Positions 45,750 through 56,778 of a stretch of 64,000 nucleotides of DNA are shown piece by piece; positions within the stretch are counted from its first letter, which is position 1, and each line of letters opens with the position of its first letter. Origin of the DNA: Rhizophlyctis rosea (Eukaryota > Chytridiomycota > Chytridiomycetes > Rhizophlyctidales > Rhizophlyctidaceae). The notes beneath the pieces are model-generated. The model worked only from the letters and a program-made list of their open reading frames with translations, did no database searches and was not told where the DNA came from. Where the stretch lies: the NCBI GenBank assembly GCA_027596075.1, contig JADGJC010000104.1:1-64000 (forward strand), written 5' to 3'. Position numbers and translations under genes: made by a program.

Positions 45750-46583
45750 CTAAATCTCAACCCCAACACCCCAACCCCTTACAATTCCCCCCGCAACCCC
45801 CCTATGAATCTTCACTTCACTCATCGCAACCTCATGCCTCCTCCTCACTTCCCGATTCCTCAACACCTGCGTCTTCGTCGTCTCCGGGTGGGGCTCGACA
45901 CGTACAATTGGTCCCACTCCCCGTGTATGGGGCACGATAAGTAGCGGTAGATGCAGCCGTTGTCTAGGTGGAGGAGGAGGAGGTAGGGAATTCGGAACGA
46001 CGGAAACACTACTAATGTCGGAACCGTTAAGACGTTCTTCGATTGGTATCCACCCCTTTTCGGACGTCCATCCGAGGGCGTAGGTGGTTTTTGTGGTTTG
46101 GAAGCGGGTTGGGGAGTGGGTTGGGACGTGGATTGTTACGTGGTTGTGGGCGTTCTGTTGCGATGTGTCGCCACCTCTACTTATCGCACGTGAAGGAGAC
46201 GGAACACCCCGAAACACCAATCCTTTCCGTTCCGGTGTTCTAATGAAAGGTATTCTAGTAATAGGAGGATACAATCGTATTGCAGGACGCAACGATCGTC
46301 GTCGTCGTGATTCTTCCCCTTCGGAATGATGATCGATATCGCGTGTGATTACAGGTATGGCCTCATCTCGCTTTTTGCGTTGAACGTAACCTGCGTCACA
46401 GTTGTGCGGGAGGTGGTCGACTATAAGACGGTCGATCGGGAGAGTGAGGTTTTGGTTATGGATGGGAACGAGGCGTGGGGGCCATTTGGGATGGTGGGTT
46501 GGACGAGCGGGTGTGGAATCGGGTGCGGCTGCGTTTGTTTCTGCTGGGTGTTGTGAGGGAGGTTCGGGTTCTGTCTCTGTCAT
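45750..46583 (-). CDS. hypothetical Pro/Arg-rich protein, 277 aa
   Basis: Single open frame from the ATG at 46583. The N-terminus is Glu/Pro/Ala-rich (MTETEPEPPSQHPAET). The middle is basic and low-complexity (RKKRDEAIPVITRDIDHH, EESRRRRSLRPAIR). A small folded-looking block follows (ITRIPFIRTPERKGLVFRGV, TTYALGWTSEKGWIPIEERL), then a poly-Pro run and a basic C-terminus. No known domain is visible. Length and the absence of stops support a gene, but the composition makes a fortuitous frame possible. Confidence 0.45.
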   Translation of the reverse strand: MTETEPEPPSQHPAETNAAAPDSTPARPTHHPKWPPRLVPIHNQNLTLPIDRLIVDHLPHNCDAGYVQRKKRDEAIPVITRDIDHHSEGEESRRRRSLRPAIRLYPPITRIPFIRTPERKGLVFRGVPSPSRAISRGGDTSQQNAHNHVTIHVPTHSPTRFQTTKTTYALGWTSEKGWIPIEERLNGSDISSVSVVPNSLPPPPPPRQRLHLPLLIVPHTRGVGPIVRVEPHPETTKTQVLRNREVRRRHEVAMSEVKIHRGVAGGIVRGWGVGVEI

Positions 46584-47172
46584 TCACAATGAAGTTGGGT
46601 ATATCTATGAATTGTACGTTTACTTTTGCGTGAGACTGCACAAATGGGACAAAGATGATAAGTACGATCTATGTATAAGTCATCACTGCGTATCGTCATA
46701 CCCGTTTACTGTGCTGACGTTGACTGGGCCGTTTGAGATCGCTTGCTATAGGCTAATCGCCCTGTTTTTTCTTACAGAAACTGAACGTTGAGCAAGATGA
46801 AAATGAAAGCTGGGTGGAGTTTGCCCAAACTCGAGGGTCCCAAAAATTCGACATCGAATGTGGCTTGCGTCATCTTTTCAGGGTCCTTGGAACCCCGAAT
46901 TCGCCTGATCCCGTCTTCCACAGATGTAAATAAACAATTAGCTGTTCCACCCATCGTACTGCAAAACATGCTGATATGTATTTATGCAAATTATGATACA
47001 AAAAATCAAGCCAAGTATTCCTAAATGGTAAAAGGAGCGCCCACAGAAAAACGAGGCCTAACCAAATTGAAAGTCTACTTGCTGACCCCCCTCCCCACCC
47101 AAAGATGTCTCCCCTCGTCGTCTTTCCTTCCCTCACCCAAAGAGCCCAGGAAGGACCACCCACAACACCAAA
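46584..47172. other. intergenic between two minus-strand genes
   Basis: About 590 bases. No motif-bearing frame. Probably 3' flank of the RING gene plus promoter of the Pro/Arg-rich gene. Confidence 0.4.
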
Positions 47173-49455
47173 TCATCCACTCCCTCCATCATCATCACCC
47201 ACCCTCCTCCCACCCTTGGTCCGTTTCCTCGGACGTTCCTCCACACCAACCGACGCATCCCCATCCCCATCAGACCGTCGCGTCCTCGACCGTTTTTCCG
47301 CCCTGACACGGTCGCGCGCGTCTTCGAATCGTTCTTGTTGTTGGCGTCGACCTCCCCTCATTTGATTGCCACTGCGACTGCTACCCCTTGGTGGTGAAGA
47401 AACATGCACCTCCCTCCGTTCCGGGGACCCTTCAATCGTCCTTTCACTTTCAAAGACAGCAATGCTGCGGGCTTGTCCGTCGTCTTCGTTGTCCGTGTCG
47501 ACATCGGTTGCGATGGTCCTGTCACGTTCCGCCATGCGCTCCCGCACGCCGATGTTGTAATCGTCATAGTCGGTTTCGAGCTGAATGATAATCGACAGAC
47601 AGTATTAGGATGTACAGTCCTGAAAATCCCACAGGTTCAAAGGCGTTCGAAGAAACTTACCTCATAACGACAGGTCGGACAAGTATTGCTGTTCCTCAAC
47701 CACTGAGTGATGCACATGCGATGGTAAAGATGATGACACCGCAATTGCAGAACCTCCCCTCCTCCCGGCACGGTGTCCCCAACCTCGTTGAATTCGTCCT
47801 GGCAGATCGTGCAGAGCTTGTGCTTGCGGCGACGTCTGTCGGCCAAGGTGATGACAGGAAGGTTGGCAATGGCTGCTTCGCTGGCCGGTGGTTGTCCTTG
47901 GGTGTGTCCATTCCCGGGTCCGTCCCTGAACAGCATCATGAAGAGCGCTCCTAGGGCGGGGCGCTGTCAGATATGCTGATTAGTATGCGGTATCTGTGGG
48001 ATAATAATTGAAAACACAAACCATGAAGTCGTCCAGGTCCAAATCGAGGCGGTCGGTTTGCGTACGCGCATCTGAGCGATGTTCCCCATTTGTCCCAGTT
48101 GCTTGCGGATGCCCTTCATTGCTCAGCACATTGTTCCCTGGACGAGCCGTCGATGGTGGAAATCGCCGGCCAAAGACGAGTTGAGGCGCATTCATCATGT
48201 CCGCCAGGGTAGGGCCGCCTTGACTTCCTGCACGTCCATCCCTCGATGGAGCTCTTCCTGGGTCTCCCATTGGTTGAGTAGAGATTGGAATTCCACTTCT
48301 CACGAGCATCGTGAAGGTGATGCTGTATAGATGTTCTTCAGTGTCGCTGAACGGAGGCCCTCCTCTGCGAGTGCCATTCTGTGACGGACCGTGAAAAGAG
48401 TCGCTTTCTGTTGATTCCAGTGGTGGAAGATCAGCATCTGAAAACTCTTCTGCCGGTAACTCCAGCGGTGGAAGATCACCATCCGGCGAAGAAGAGCGGA
48501 TGTCAGAACGGTGTCCGTCAGTGGGAGGTATCTCCGGCATGGTAACATCTTGATATCGGGGAGATGTTGGCTGGTTATTGCGGCTGCTGCTTTGTGACGA
48601 CGACGATGAACGCAGGTTGGAGTCATTTGGTAGTGCGTGAGCTCTGGGATTATCATCGCGCAGATGATGTCCTGCAGGTCCGACATCACCCCCCACCGGC
48701 ATCACGGCAGCACCTGGTCTGAACATTTGGTCGAAAAGAGGTCCAAATGGCAAGAGTGGTGCCATACGTCCAGAAAGGGAAGGTCCAAAGTCTGACCGTG
48801 TCCCACTTCCTGTTTGCTGACTCTGACCACCAGAACTGTAATTGAACGCATTGCTGTTTCTGAAGTACCGGCTGCCGGGTCTAGGAGTGAAGGTGGGGCG
48901 ATTTCCCAATGCATGACTGATGGGCTGACTGCCGGCTTGGAAAGAGAAGGGCACGACGACTGGGCGACTTCTTGATTGTTGACTGCCAGGCTGTTGACTT
49001 CTCGCAGAGCTGAAAGTGGGGTCGTTTCCCGGAGGCATACCAGTCGCGAAAGGTGCGCGGCCATTCATTGGTGGCGGCCGAGACCGGGCAAACGGTGAGG
49101 CAAATTCGCGCATCAGACCCGTTTCGTCGGCAAACATGCGGCGTTGATGGAAATAATTGGAATGACGAGGAAGAGCCTCCGGCGATGGGCCAGCAGACCG
49201 CTGATAAGAATCGGGGGTCGAGTGCCGTCTGCTGGGGCTGCTGTTGTTGCTATTGTTATCGCTGTCAGTGTTGTTGTCCATCGTGCACGTGAACGATGAA
49301 GTGATATGGTAGTTTGGACGTGCGGAGGTATCTGTTTGATAGTGCCTTCCACTGTGATCGGTGTTCGTTGTGTCCGTGCCGTCCAAGTCCTCCTGACGAT
49401 GGAGACTGTCGGAACGCGCTGGAATATCGGGACGAGGATCGCTTGTGTTTGACAT
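47173..49455 (-). CDS. RING-H2 E3 ubiquitin ligase with long disordered N-terminus
   Basis: Three exons, 49455-48022, 47963-47661 and 47580-47173, with introns of 58 and 80 nt; 714 residues. The first 480 residues are low-complexity (Ser, Asn, Gln, Pro, Gly) without membrane segments. The RING-H2 finger at about 529-571 has the full C3H2C3 set: CTIC, then CHHLYHRMC, then CPTC, with the tryptophan of ITQWL in the usual place for E2 binding. A Lys/Arg patch (RRRRKHK) precedes it. The C-terminal 135 residues are charged, with basic clusters that could direct it to the nucleus (GGRRQQQERF, RPRKRTKGGRR). Expected activity: transfer of ubiquitin from an E2 to unknown targets. The start was set at MSNTSDPRPD because the frame upstream lacks an ATG. 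Confidence 0.88.
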
Positions 49456-50310
49456 GGCGGGACTTGTGGGAGGGTCCTGGACAGCCAGTAATGGAAATAA
49501 GCTCAACAGTAAACGATAGAGTAGCACTTCCCGTCCCCGGATGTGCCACCCGTGAGCGCGATGAGATTTCCCGTGCAGAAGGATTGCAGCCTTGCAGGGG
49601 ATGAAAGGGCGAAGGGAGAAGGGCGAAATCGAAATTTGTGGCTGGGGGGCGAAGTGCTTAAATATTACGTCAGCAACTGGTTATAATGGCATAATCATTC
49701 AATGGCACGGTGACTGACAGGTGGCTCAGGTGTCCAGTCCAAGCACAGGTCGTCCATTTCCTTCCAAGTACCGCCATCATATTCCACTTATTCCCGCATG
49801 GTGAACACTGTGAACTATGGTGCCATCAATTTTATTGCTAGTAGCGAGGTTCGCACAGCACGCATAGACTAAGGTGTCCAAGGTGTGCAAGGTGTGCAAG
49901 GTGCGCAAGGTGTGCAAGGTCGCTAAGGACAGTGTCTTTCATCAGTTGGTGCTAGGTATACACACCATGCCAAAAGAGTGAGTGAACGAAGGATAATTAA
50001 TGGATCAATCCGCCACGCTCAAGTGGTGGTTGTCCATGGATTTAAAAGATGGTGTGAATTGCAAATAGCGAGACTTAGACTTCTCTCTCATTCAGATCTT
50101 CAAAAGCCGTCAGGCAAGTCAAATCCACCCAATGATCGATTGGAAAATGCATTCCCTATTCAACCTGAGCGCATCATTTCAGGCACTGCCAGAAGTTATT
50201 ACCCGGTTGAGTCTCGACACATTGATATCCTTGACCGGCGGGACACACTGTAAAACGCCAGAGCCTAACATGAGACAACATCCCTCCATACAGCGGCTCA
50301 AGAACATACG
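49456..50310. other. intergenic with a 9-bp minisatellite
   Basis: Promoter side of the RING gene and 3' side of the secreted-protein gene. It holds the 9-bp repeat at 49871-49924. Nothing else seen. Confidence 0.4.
49871..49924 (+). repeat. 9-bp tandem repeat, about six units
   Basis: Units of AAGGTGTGC with one- to three-base variants (AAGGTGTCC, AAGGTGCGC, AAGGTCGCT). Two middle copies are identical and the outer ones diverge, as in a minisatellite that grows from the centre. Confidence 0.85.
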
Positions 50311-51246
50311 CTACATACTTGTGGCATTCCTCACAGGATAGAAACTCCAAGGGTTGGTGCCATTTTGCTTCAGAGTGTAGCAAGTCGGTCCACCAAACGG
50401 ATTGATGTTGACGTCGTTGGGCACATCTGAGGTCAAGGCGACTAATTGCCATTTGGTAGGCTGCTTGTTGCATGGCCAGATTCCCATTTCTTTTGTTGCC
50501 CATTTTGGNNNNNNNNNNCCCCCCCCCCCCCCGCCCCCCGCCGCCCCGCGCCCCCCCCCCCCCCCCCCCCCCCAATTTGAGGAGAAAGAGAAATCCGAAA
50601 TGGTCAAGTCATCGTACAGTGCACAAGATAACATTTATCGGTGCTATGGACGCTCGGGGACTTGAAATAAAGACATACCTTAATCGCAATGGCATTGTAC
50701 CCAGTCCCACCCGGCGTCAGTTTGAGTTGCTGCCGAGAATTGCCATTACACGGCTGGAAAGTAACCCATCCCCCAGAACGAGGGCGCCTCAGCACAGACA
50801 TTCCAATTCCAATTGTACATGCCAGAATATAACCCATCCCCCAGAACGAGGGCGCCTCAGCACAGACATTCCAATTCCAATTGTACATGCCAGAATATCC
50901 ACTAGCATTCGGGCGAAGTCCTATAACAAATGAAACCAGAATTTGAGGATCCATCCACCACCGAGTAGCACAAAACCTCACCGAAATTCATCACATCACT
51001 TCCTAGCATCCACCCATTAGCTCTGACGCCCGAGTCCGCCCCACCATCATTTCCGGTCAGAGGGTCGGGTTTGCCCAGGATCAAGCGGTAGTTGCCGCTT
51101 GAGCCAGTGGTTTCGTTGAAGGTTCGGTTGACGTAAATGCTGTATGCATGCGGCCCTACATCGGAGTAGTAGACGTAGTAGTTCGCATCGGCCGGTAGGG
51201 AGGCCAGAGCCAATGCCAAGATGCTAATGACTGTTCTGGTGGGCAT
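50311..51246 (-). CDS. secreted protein with QxW-like segments, broken by gap and duplication
   Basis: The N-terminus, from the ATG at 51246, is a clear signal peptide (MPTRTVISILALALASLPAD); an ATG at 51276 is also in frame. The first exon ends near MLGSDVMNFG. A second exon (about 50942 to 50680) carries a 68-bp tandem duplication and ends GGWVTFQPCNGNSRQQLKLT then GGTGYNAIAIK. After an intron that contains the scaffold gap, the last exon reads WPCNKQPTKWQLVALTSD, PTCYTLKQNGTNPWSFYPV and stops at 50311. The repeated PCN...Q/W-L segments recall QxW motifs of ricin-B-type (beta-trefoil) carbohydrate-binding domains, but the match is partial. The sequence here is too damaged to give a full protein. 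It lies beside a secreted xylanase, so a role outside the cell is likely. Confidence 0.5.
50509..50572. other. scaffold gap (10 N at 50509-50518) with C-rich artefact
   Basis: Ten N followed by about 54 bases of almost pure C with scattered G, as seen at the first gap. It lies inside an intron of the secreted-protein gene. The C tract is probably a sequencing artefact and not genomic sequence. Confidence 0.85.
50763..50898. repeat. perfect 68-bp tandem duplication in an exon
   Basis: Copies at 50763-50830 and 50831-50898 are identical. Sixty-eight is not a multiple of three, so the second copy is read in another frame. With both copies the exon stays open; with one copy the same incoming frame would meet a stop shortly after. 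Its closeness to a gap makes an assembly error possible. Confidence 0.9.
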
Positions 51247-52215
51247 GGTGTCATAGGGATGGTATGGAGGACGCATTACAGTCCGGTAGCTACGTTCGAT
51301 ATTTATAACCGTGTACGTGCGTGAGTTTTGCCTGACAATTTACTCCTTCACACAATTTTTGGAAACTCGCCCGGTTGGCATTGCACGGTCCGATTGCAAA
51401 CCCTTGGTGCCGGAGACCTCGCCCTTCCCGTTGTGTTACGTTATCCCTTCAACACGTTTGTCGGTGCAACCACATATTACGCCACGATACAGCAGCAAGT
51501 GCAGAACATCGCCGTCAACTCCTTCCTTCGCAAAGACTCCAAGACTCTGCCATGCTAAAATCTTGCTGATTAGCACCGAAATGCGCCGGCTGCGCCACGC
51601 TAAAATCTTGCTGATTAGCACCGAAATGCGCCGGCTGCGCCACGGGGTGAACAAGACTACCGACTAGCACGCCCTTCAAAGGGGGAAGGTGAGCCCCCAC
51701 TGTTCATCCAGAAGTCGGGGAGGGAGCGGTGGATGCAGCAGTACCAGTTGCTTCTCCTTTGGGAGGAGTTCAGTTGAAGTGATAAAGTTGGAGTTGCACT
51801 AGGGAAGTCTAATGTTTGTCACCTGGCCGACGGTTATGGCGGCAGGGGGCAGACAGAGGTTTGGAAGGAGATAAGCTGAAGTGAGAAACTCAAGTTGGAT
51901 GTGCACTGGCCGAATCTGATGCATGTCACCTAGCCCACAGTTATGAAAGATCACATTCGAAAACGCACCATCACCAAGTGGAGCAGATATAGAAGAGAAC
52001 TCAATCCCATTCAATATCACAAAACTAAAAAGAGAACAACAAAACATCTACCAAAAACTAAAAAATAAACCGTTTCTGATCCGTTTACAACAAAAAACCC
52101 GTTCAAACAAAAAGAAAGAAAAAGAGCCAAAAAGAAAATAATCTACCCCATCTGTAGAAACAATAACCCTACCCCAACCCTAGGTATGAAAGGAAAAATT
52201 CACAACTAAAACCCC
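51247..52215. other. intergenic with a 45-bp tandem duplication
   Basis: Upstream of the secreted-protein gene and downstream of the xylanase gene. It is A-rich at 52020-52200. It holds the 45-bp duplication at 51554-51643. No gene supported. Confidence 0.45.
51554..51643. repeat. perfect 45-bp tandem duplication
   Basis: Two identical adjacent copies, 51554-51598 and 51599-51643, each beginning GCTAAAATCTTGC and ending GCGCCAC. The unit is a multiple of three and stays open on the minus strand, but no gene is recognised there. Confidence 0.9.
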
Positions 52216-54867
52216 TTATTTGCCGAACAAGCTCAAGATGTTGTCAGCGTAAGACACACAGTTCCAGTACTCGCTCTTGTTCGCCAAGACGGTCTTGATA
52301 CACATGGTACCATTGTCACAGCAGCTGATGTCCAAGTACTTGCCGTTGCAGGACTTCTTGGAAACGCAGGTAGGAGTGGCGGTGACGACCGAGGTAACGG
52401 TGGCGGTGGAGGTCTGGGTGACGGTCTGGGTAGCGGCAGTCTGGGTGGAGGTAACAGTCACACCAGGAGCGGTAATGGTGGCCGCGGGCATGGTGGTGGT
52501 CTCAGTGCTGGTGACGGTGGTACCGGGGGCAGTGACGGTCACGACGGAGGTGGAGGTCGTGGTCGTGGTGGTGGTGGTCGTGGTGGGAGTGCAAGTTCCC
52601 GCATCGGGACCTTGAGTCCAAATGTACCCGAGGTAGATGGTTTGACCAGTGTTGACCTTGCTCATGAAGTCGACACGGTCCCACGCGTGGGTGCCGCTGG
52701 CGGTGGTGACGTCGGCGAAGGAAAGCTCGCAGCGGGTGAAGGCGGTGGTGGAGAGGGCGGCCGTGCAGACCTTGCTGAAGGGGAATTCGGCGGAGGCGAA
52801 GTAGCTCTCGGTGGTGGCTTCAAGGCGAACGGTCCAGTTGGGGGTGGCGGTGGAGTTCCAGTCGGCGGCGGCGTAGAAGACGAGCTTGGTGTTGGAGCCG
52901 GAGAAGGCGGCGGTGGTACCCTTGATGCTGACACCACCGTAGTTACCGGGGTTGGCGACACCTTGGAAGACGTAGCTGTTGGCCATGGCGGTGGGGGGGC
53001 CACTCCAGTAGGCGTTGTTGGTGCATGACCAAGACCAGTCACCCCAGCCGGACTCCAAGCCCTTGCCCTGGTAGATGATGGTGGCACCAGTAGGAGGAGT
53101 GTTGCTGACGGCGGCAGGCTTGGGTTGGAGGTAGATCGAGCTCAAGTAAACGGTCTGAGGTCCGGCGGTGTTGGTCCAAATCATGATACGGTCCCAAGCG
53201 TGGGCAGCGGTGTCGGCGGAAGCAATGGGCAAAGTACACTTGACGAAGGCCGCGGAGGTGACGGCGCTAGCGCAAACCTTGGAGGAGGCGATCTGGGGAC
53301 CGTTGTAGTAGTTCTCAGAGGAGGCAGAGAGACCGAGGGAGAAAGCACTGTCGGTGGCGATGTAGACAACGAGGCTGTCCATGCCGGTGAAGGCTGAGGT
53401 AGGACCCTTGTAAGAGGGGATACCGTAGAGACCGGGGTTGGTGACGACCTTGGCGACGTAGTTGCCGCTCATGGCAGCCAAGTCTTGATTGTAGAAGTTG
53501 GTGGAGTTGACACCGTACGACCAGTCACCCCAGCCAGAGGCCAAGTTGCCGGAACCAGCGTAGATGGTGACGGCACCGGTGGGAATGCTGGAGCTGGCGG
53601 CCGGCTTAGGAGGAATGGTGACCGGGGTACCGCCCAAAGCTGTACGAAAAGAAGGCGATAATTGTCAGTCACCTGCGATCCGCGAAATTGCAAGAAACAC
53701 AAAACGATGATCAAATTTCACCAGACGAAACACTTACCAGCAACGATACCGTTGTAAGCCGGCTTGTAGTTGTAGTACTCATCATACGGCAACGCAGCGC
53801 CCTGACCAGAGAACGTACTCGGAATCCACGAGTGCGCATCCGTCATACCCCAAATAGAGATACCAACACAGCGAGGAACATTCAGACAAGCAGCAAAGTT
53901 GGTCTGGTAGTCGGTCTGTTGTTGCTTGAGAGCAGCATCCGTAGCCGGGGTGTTGGTACGAATGTCCAACTCAGTAATAGCAACATCGACACCGAGAGCG
54001 GCGAAACGCTCGTAGTTTTGCTGCAAGGTCGAGGGAACTTGACCGACGACTTGGTGGGCTTGGAAACCGACACCGTCGATGGGGACACCGCGGGCGGTGA
54101 GGTTTTGCACCAAGTTGTACAAGGCGGTGGACTTGGCGTTGACACCGTCGGTGTTGTAGTCGTTACTAGATTTTTGCAAGGTAAGGATCATGCAAAAAGG
54201 AGATAATCGAGACGCACACCCTCTTACATGTAAAGCTTGGCATTAGGATCAACACTCCTAGCAGTATTGAACGCCAATGGAACGAAATCCGTCCCCATGG
54301 TCTGGTAGAACACGGAGGGACGGTAAGTACCATCGTCATTGAAGATCTCGTTTACGACATCCCAGTGCAAGATTTGACCCTTCCACTGGCCCATCACGTT
54401 GGTGATGTGGTTCACGATAATGTCGCTGAGTTGGGTGTAGGTCCAGTTACCACCAGAGACCCAGGTGGGAAGCTGGGAGTGCCAGACGAGAGTGTGACCG
54501 CGGACCTTCATGCCGTTGTTGGTGGCCGTGTTGAAGGCGGTATTGGCGGCGGTGAAGGTGAAGACGTTTTGGGTCTTTTCGGTTTGGTCCCATTTCTAAT
54601 TTTCATGACTCTCGTTAGCCCAATGCACGCCAGAGATACCTCGAGAGACAGAGGATGCGGACTACTCACCATCGCATTACCAGGCGTGAAAACACCAGCC
54701 TCCTTCGCAAGCAAAGGAAGCACCTTGGGGTCCGAAAACTCCGAATTGTCCGCAGATGTACCAACGTACTTGCCCTTGGCCTGGAACAGACCGTTGAGCG
54801 TCTGGTTCTGAGCGGACACCGCGGCGGCGCCCGCCAGCACGAAGACGGCGGGGAGAACTTTCATCAT
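52216..54867 (-). CDS. secreted modular endo-1,4-beta-xylanase (GH10) with two beta-sandwich modules and a Cys-rich tail
   Basis: Four exons: 54867-54670, 54595-54228, 54165-53738 and 53639-52216; introns of 74, 62 and 98 nt; 805 residues. The signal peptide is [19 protein letters not shown]. The GH10 catalytic barrel spans about 20-330: [14 protein letters not shown], acid/base Glu in HWDVVNEIF (about 150), [14 protein letters not shown], nucleophile Glu in AITELDIR (about 253), and [11 protein letters not shown]. Two homologous modules of about 155 residues follow (about 353-505 and 513-678), each with an SGWGDWS motif near its start and a HAWDR near its end, likely carbohydrate-binding beta-sandwiches. 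Then come a Thr-rich, probably O-glycosylated linker (683-755) and a small six-or-more-Cys domain ([17 protein letters not shown]). GH10 enzymes cut the xylan backbone of plant cell walls. Confidence 0.93.
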
Positions 54868-56662
54868 TTGCAGGTATAAAAGGAAGGGTTTTCCTTTAGG
54901 GGTATGTGGGTTGTGGGTTGCTCGTAGGAAGATGGACGGGAAGCAACTGGAGAACTTTTGGAGGAGTGGTAAAGGGTGGTGGATTTTATAGGGATTTTCG
55001 GGTGTGTGGTGGGATTGATGAGTGGGGTAATGGGTATTGATGGGTGGTGTGTAAATCTGCGCGCTGCGATGGGCGTGGTTGGATGGATGGGTAGGAGCTG
55101 GGGAACCCAAAAACGCGCGCGCTGGGCTTCCAGACGATTCATGGGGGATTGATACGACTGCTTCCGGAAAACCTAAACAAAATTTGGGATGGTGGGTTGA
55201 ACCCAAGGTCCGGTCTTATGGAACATTTTGCGTTCTAGTAGAGTAAACAATCTTGGATCTTTTTGGTCGAAATTGTGCTGACTACTGCCTGTAGCATCCA
55301 CCACGGAACGCGTTTTGATCGCTTGCCCCACCCCACCGGGGCGTCTCACCTGAACCCTGATCGGCTAGCAACTTCCTTTCCGCATTGTACCAATTTCGGA
55401 ACCTTGATGGGATTCACGATTGTTTGAAGGTCCGGAAGGCGCACATTTAGGATCCGATGGACGAGACACAAACAAATCGTCATGAGGGGACCGTCGGGTG
55501 GCATTTGGTCACTTAGAGGCCTTGGGACACGCGTTTTCCTAGGTTGTATCATGGCACATATATCAATGCACAAGCGGCATTTGAAGTTGCGAAAACCCAT
55601 ATGTGTAATTGCGTCCGAGGCGCGCTTCAATCGCTTCTAGCACTTCGGACGACGATTCATGAAATGTCTGATCCATGATCGGATGCAAATTTCGGCAAAG
55701 TTCCCGTAGCCCCATCAACGGATCCATTGACTGCAGCCTGCCTTCACGATTGGGGAGTTTTGCCGGCTGGATTGATGGTTTTCGTGAATCTAATCTGTGG
55801 GTTAACGCCTTCCTAATGCAGAGGCAGTTTCCTCGGCATGGCAAGGCCCCAATGAATTTGGGGCAAAGTTAAGTTTTCGGCGACCAATGAACGCCGGCGA
55901 TTCATCTCTTTGATGAATGTGTAGAACGATTAGCGACTTGCACACTAAGTTCAGGCTGATTTTTTTATTGTGTGCCATTCACGCTTGGCACATTGTGAAA
56001 CTTTTCATGGTTACTTGCGCTGGTTGGTGTATGCTCCATGCGTAGTGACTGCTTGAAGGGTTTGTCATGCATGCGGCGTTCAAAAGAACTTGGGACTGTG
56101 TGATACACATTGATGTTCCAAAGAAGCGCGTCCCACCATCTCCACTAGGACCCTGATTCCAGAAAAATGCTTACGTAATCGATGTTGTGCTGTGGAAGAT
56201 TTTATCACGGAAATTCAAATATGCATTTGCCAAAGCATTTGATGCCTTTGCCCAAGTAGCATGTAATATGCGTGGGCATCTGGAGACTCAATTAAGCACT
56301 TCAGGGGTCCAGCAACGCCGGTAAAATGTCTGCAGTTCCTGTGGACGGCTAAAACGGTTTCTAGAAGTTTTGTTGAAAAATCTTAGCTCATCCACCTTGA
56401 AACCGTGGACGTTGCGCCATTGAAGCACATCTGCAAAGTGATAAACATCATTTCGCCAGAACACCGGATCCGTCTTCGGAGGGCAAGACACTACGGTTGG
56501 TGGTTGGCACATCTCCAAGTTTGTTTCAAAGATGAACAACGATCATAGGTCATTGGCAACAGGCAACATTTCAGTGGAGGTCTTGACTGGAATGTCTGTA
56601 CGCGGAAGAACTAACGAAAAGGGAGAAGAAAACGGAGGAAGAAAGAATTAAACGGGAGAAAA
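54868..56662. other. long intergenic stretch, no gene supported
   Basis: About 1.8 kb upstream of the xylanase gene. Minus-strand frames at 55563-55844 and 56288-56539 are open but short, motif-free and without convincing splice partners; they may be gene remnants. A run of T/C at about 54880-55030 lies upstream of the xylanase ATG on the coding strand. Confidence 0.4.
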
Positions 56663-56778
56663 AAACTACAGCACGCAGTATTCCCGTGTGGTCCCACCAC
56701 AGTACTGACTGCGCCAACACCAGCTTAACTTCGAAGATCAGACGGGATCCGGTGCTTTCTGGTGTGTATGGCTGTAGT
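56663..56778 (-). rRNA. 5S ribosomal RNA
   Basis: Read on the minus strand the sequence has all 5S landmarks: a 5' end CUACAGCCAUAC, the conserved CCGGAUCCCGUCUGAUC block, GAAGUUAAGC (box A), CAGUACUGUGGUGGG (box C region), and a 3' end that pairs with the 5' end (GUGCUGUAG). A T run on the transcribed strand follows directly and would stop RNA polymerase III. Length is about 115-118 nt. Ends are set to within a few bases. Confidence 0.93.

Noticed and set aside
46088..46556. Plus-strand frames antisense to the Pro/Arg-rich gene
   Set aside because: Low-complexity shadows with no motif; the minus frame is longer.
52612..53397. Gly/Val-rich plus-strand frames
   Set aside because: Antisense shadows of the xylanase modules produced by skewed codon endings.
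55346..56539. Minus-strand short frames upstream of the xylanase gene
   Set aside because: Motif-free and not joinable by good splice sites; possibly remnants but not supportable.
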